From the NCBI GenBank assembly GCA_026985495.1, contig JALSQJ010000261.1, positions 1-6,030 of the forward strand: DNA of 6,030 nt, written 5' to 3'. A program made the position numbers and the translations under genes. Below, in pieces: positions 6,026 through 6,030 of this stretch; positions within the stretch are counted from its first letter, which is position 1; each line of letters opens with the position of its first letter. This stretch comes from Campylobacteraceae bacterium. GTDB lineage: Bacteria; Campylobacterota; Campylobacteria; Campylobacterales; Sulfurovaceae. The notes below the pieces were generated by a model. That model was not told the origin of the DNA. It saw nothing but the letters and a program-made list of their open reading frames with translations, and searched no databases.

Positions 6026-6030
6026 CGTTA

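Noticed and set aside
5848..6030. CRISPR array, tRNA or rRNA at the right end
   Set aside because: There is one inverted pair rather than direct repeats with spacers, and no cloverleaf or rRNA core sequence is recognisable.

Overview
The window is AT-rich bacterial chromosome. The protein types point to Campylobacterota, a free-living or microaerophilic relative of Sulfurovum, Sulfurimonas or Arcobacter. This rests on a cbb3-oxidase assembly pair (ccoI/ccoG), a short stand-alone uroporphyrinogen methyltransferase, a D-Ala-D-Ala ligase ending in an NEINPIPGSMANYLF-type motif, and codon use rich in AGA and ATA. The genus is not settled by what is visible.

Layout. Positions 1-1909 (minus strand) hold most of a CcoI/FixI-type copper P-type ATPase. 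Its 5' end is complete with a TTG start, and its 3' end runs off the left edge. A 127-bp divergent intergenic region with candidate promoters, a hairpin and a 16-bp palindrome separates it from ccoG (2037-3398, plus), a membrane polyferredoxin that helps mature cbb3 oxidase. Two more plus-strand genes follow closely: a secreted NlpC/P60 cell-wall peptidase (3436-4032) and a uroporphyrinogen-III C-methyltransferase (4068-4808). The ddl gene (5832-4786, minus) converges on the methyltransferase gene, and the two coding regions overlap tail to tail by 23 bp. The right end, from just behind the ddl ribosome-binding site to about 6025, is a 178-bp element with 44/45-bp inverted terminal arms. It resembles a MITE or large palindromic repeat and contains no gene.

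How the genes fit together. CcoI exports copper across the inner membrane for insertion into the CcoN subunit of cbb3 oxidase, and CcoG is thought to handle copper redox chemistry in the same pathway, so the divergent pair is one functional module. CobA makes precorrin-2, the precursor of siroheme, heme d1 and cobalamin. The NlpC/P60 protein and Ddl both concern peptidoglycan, one cutting it and one making its precursor, but they lie on opposite strands and no shared regulation is visible.

The most interesting signals are non-coding. The NlpC/P60 gene has a good sigma70-like promoter whose predicted start falls on the ATG itself (a leaderless mRNA), and this promoter is embedded in a 17-bp inverted repeat that would bury the start codon in any read-through transcript from ccoG. 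A 13-mer from that repeat also occurs in the ccoG leader. The cobA ribosome-binding site lies in its own small hairpin. The palindromic element abuts the ddl ribosome-binding site. No wholly new gene system is apparent; all coding genes belong to known families.
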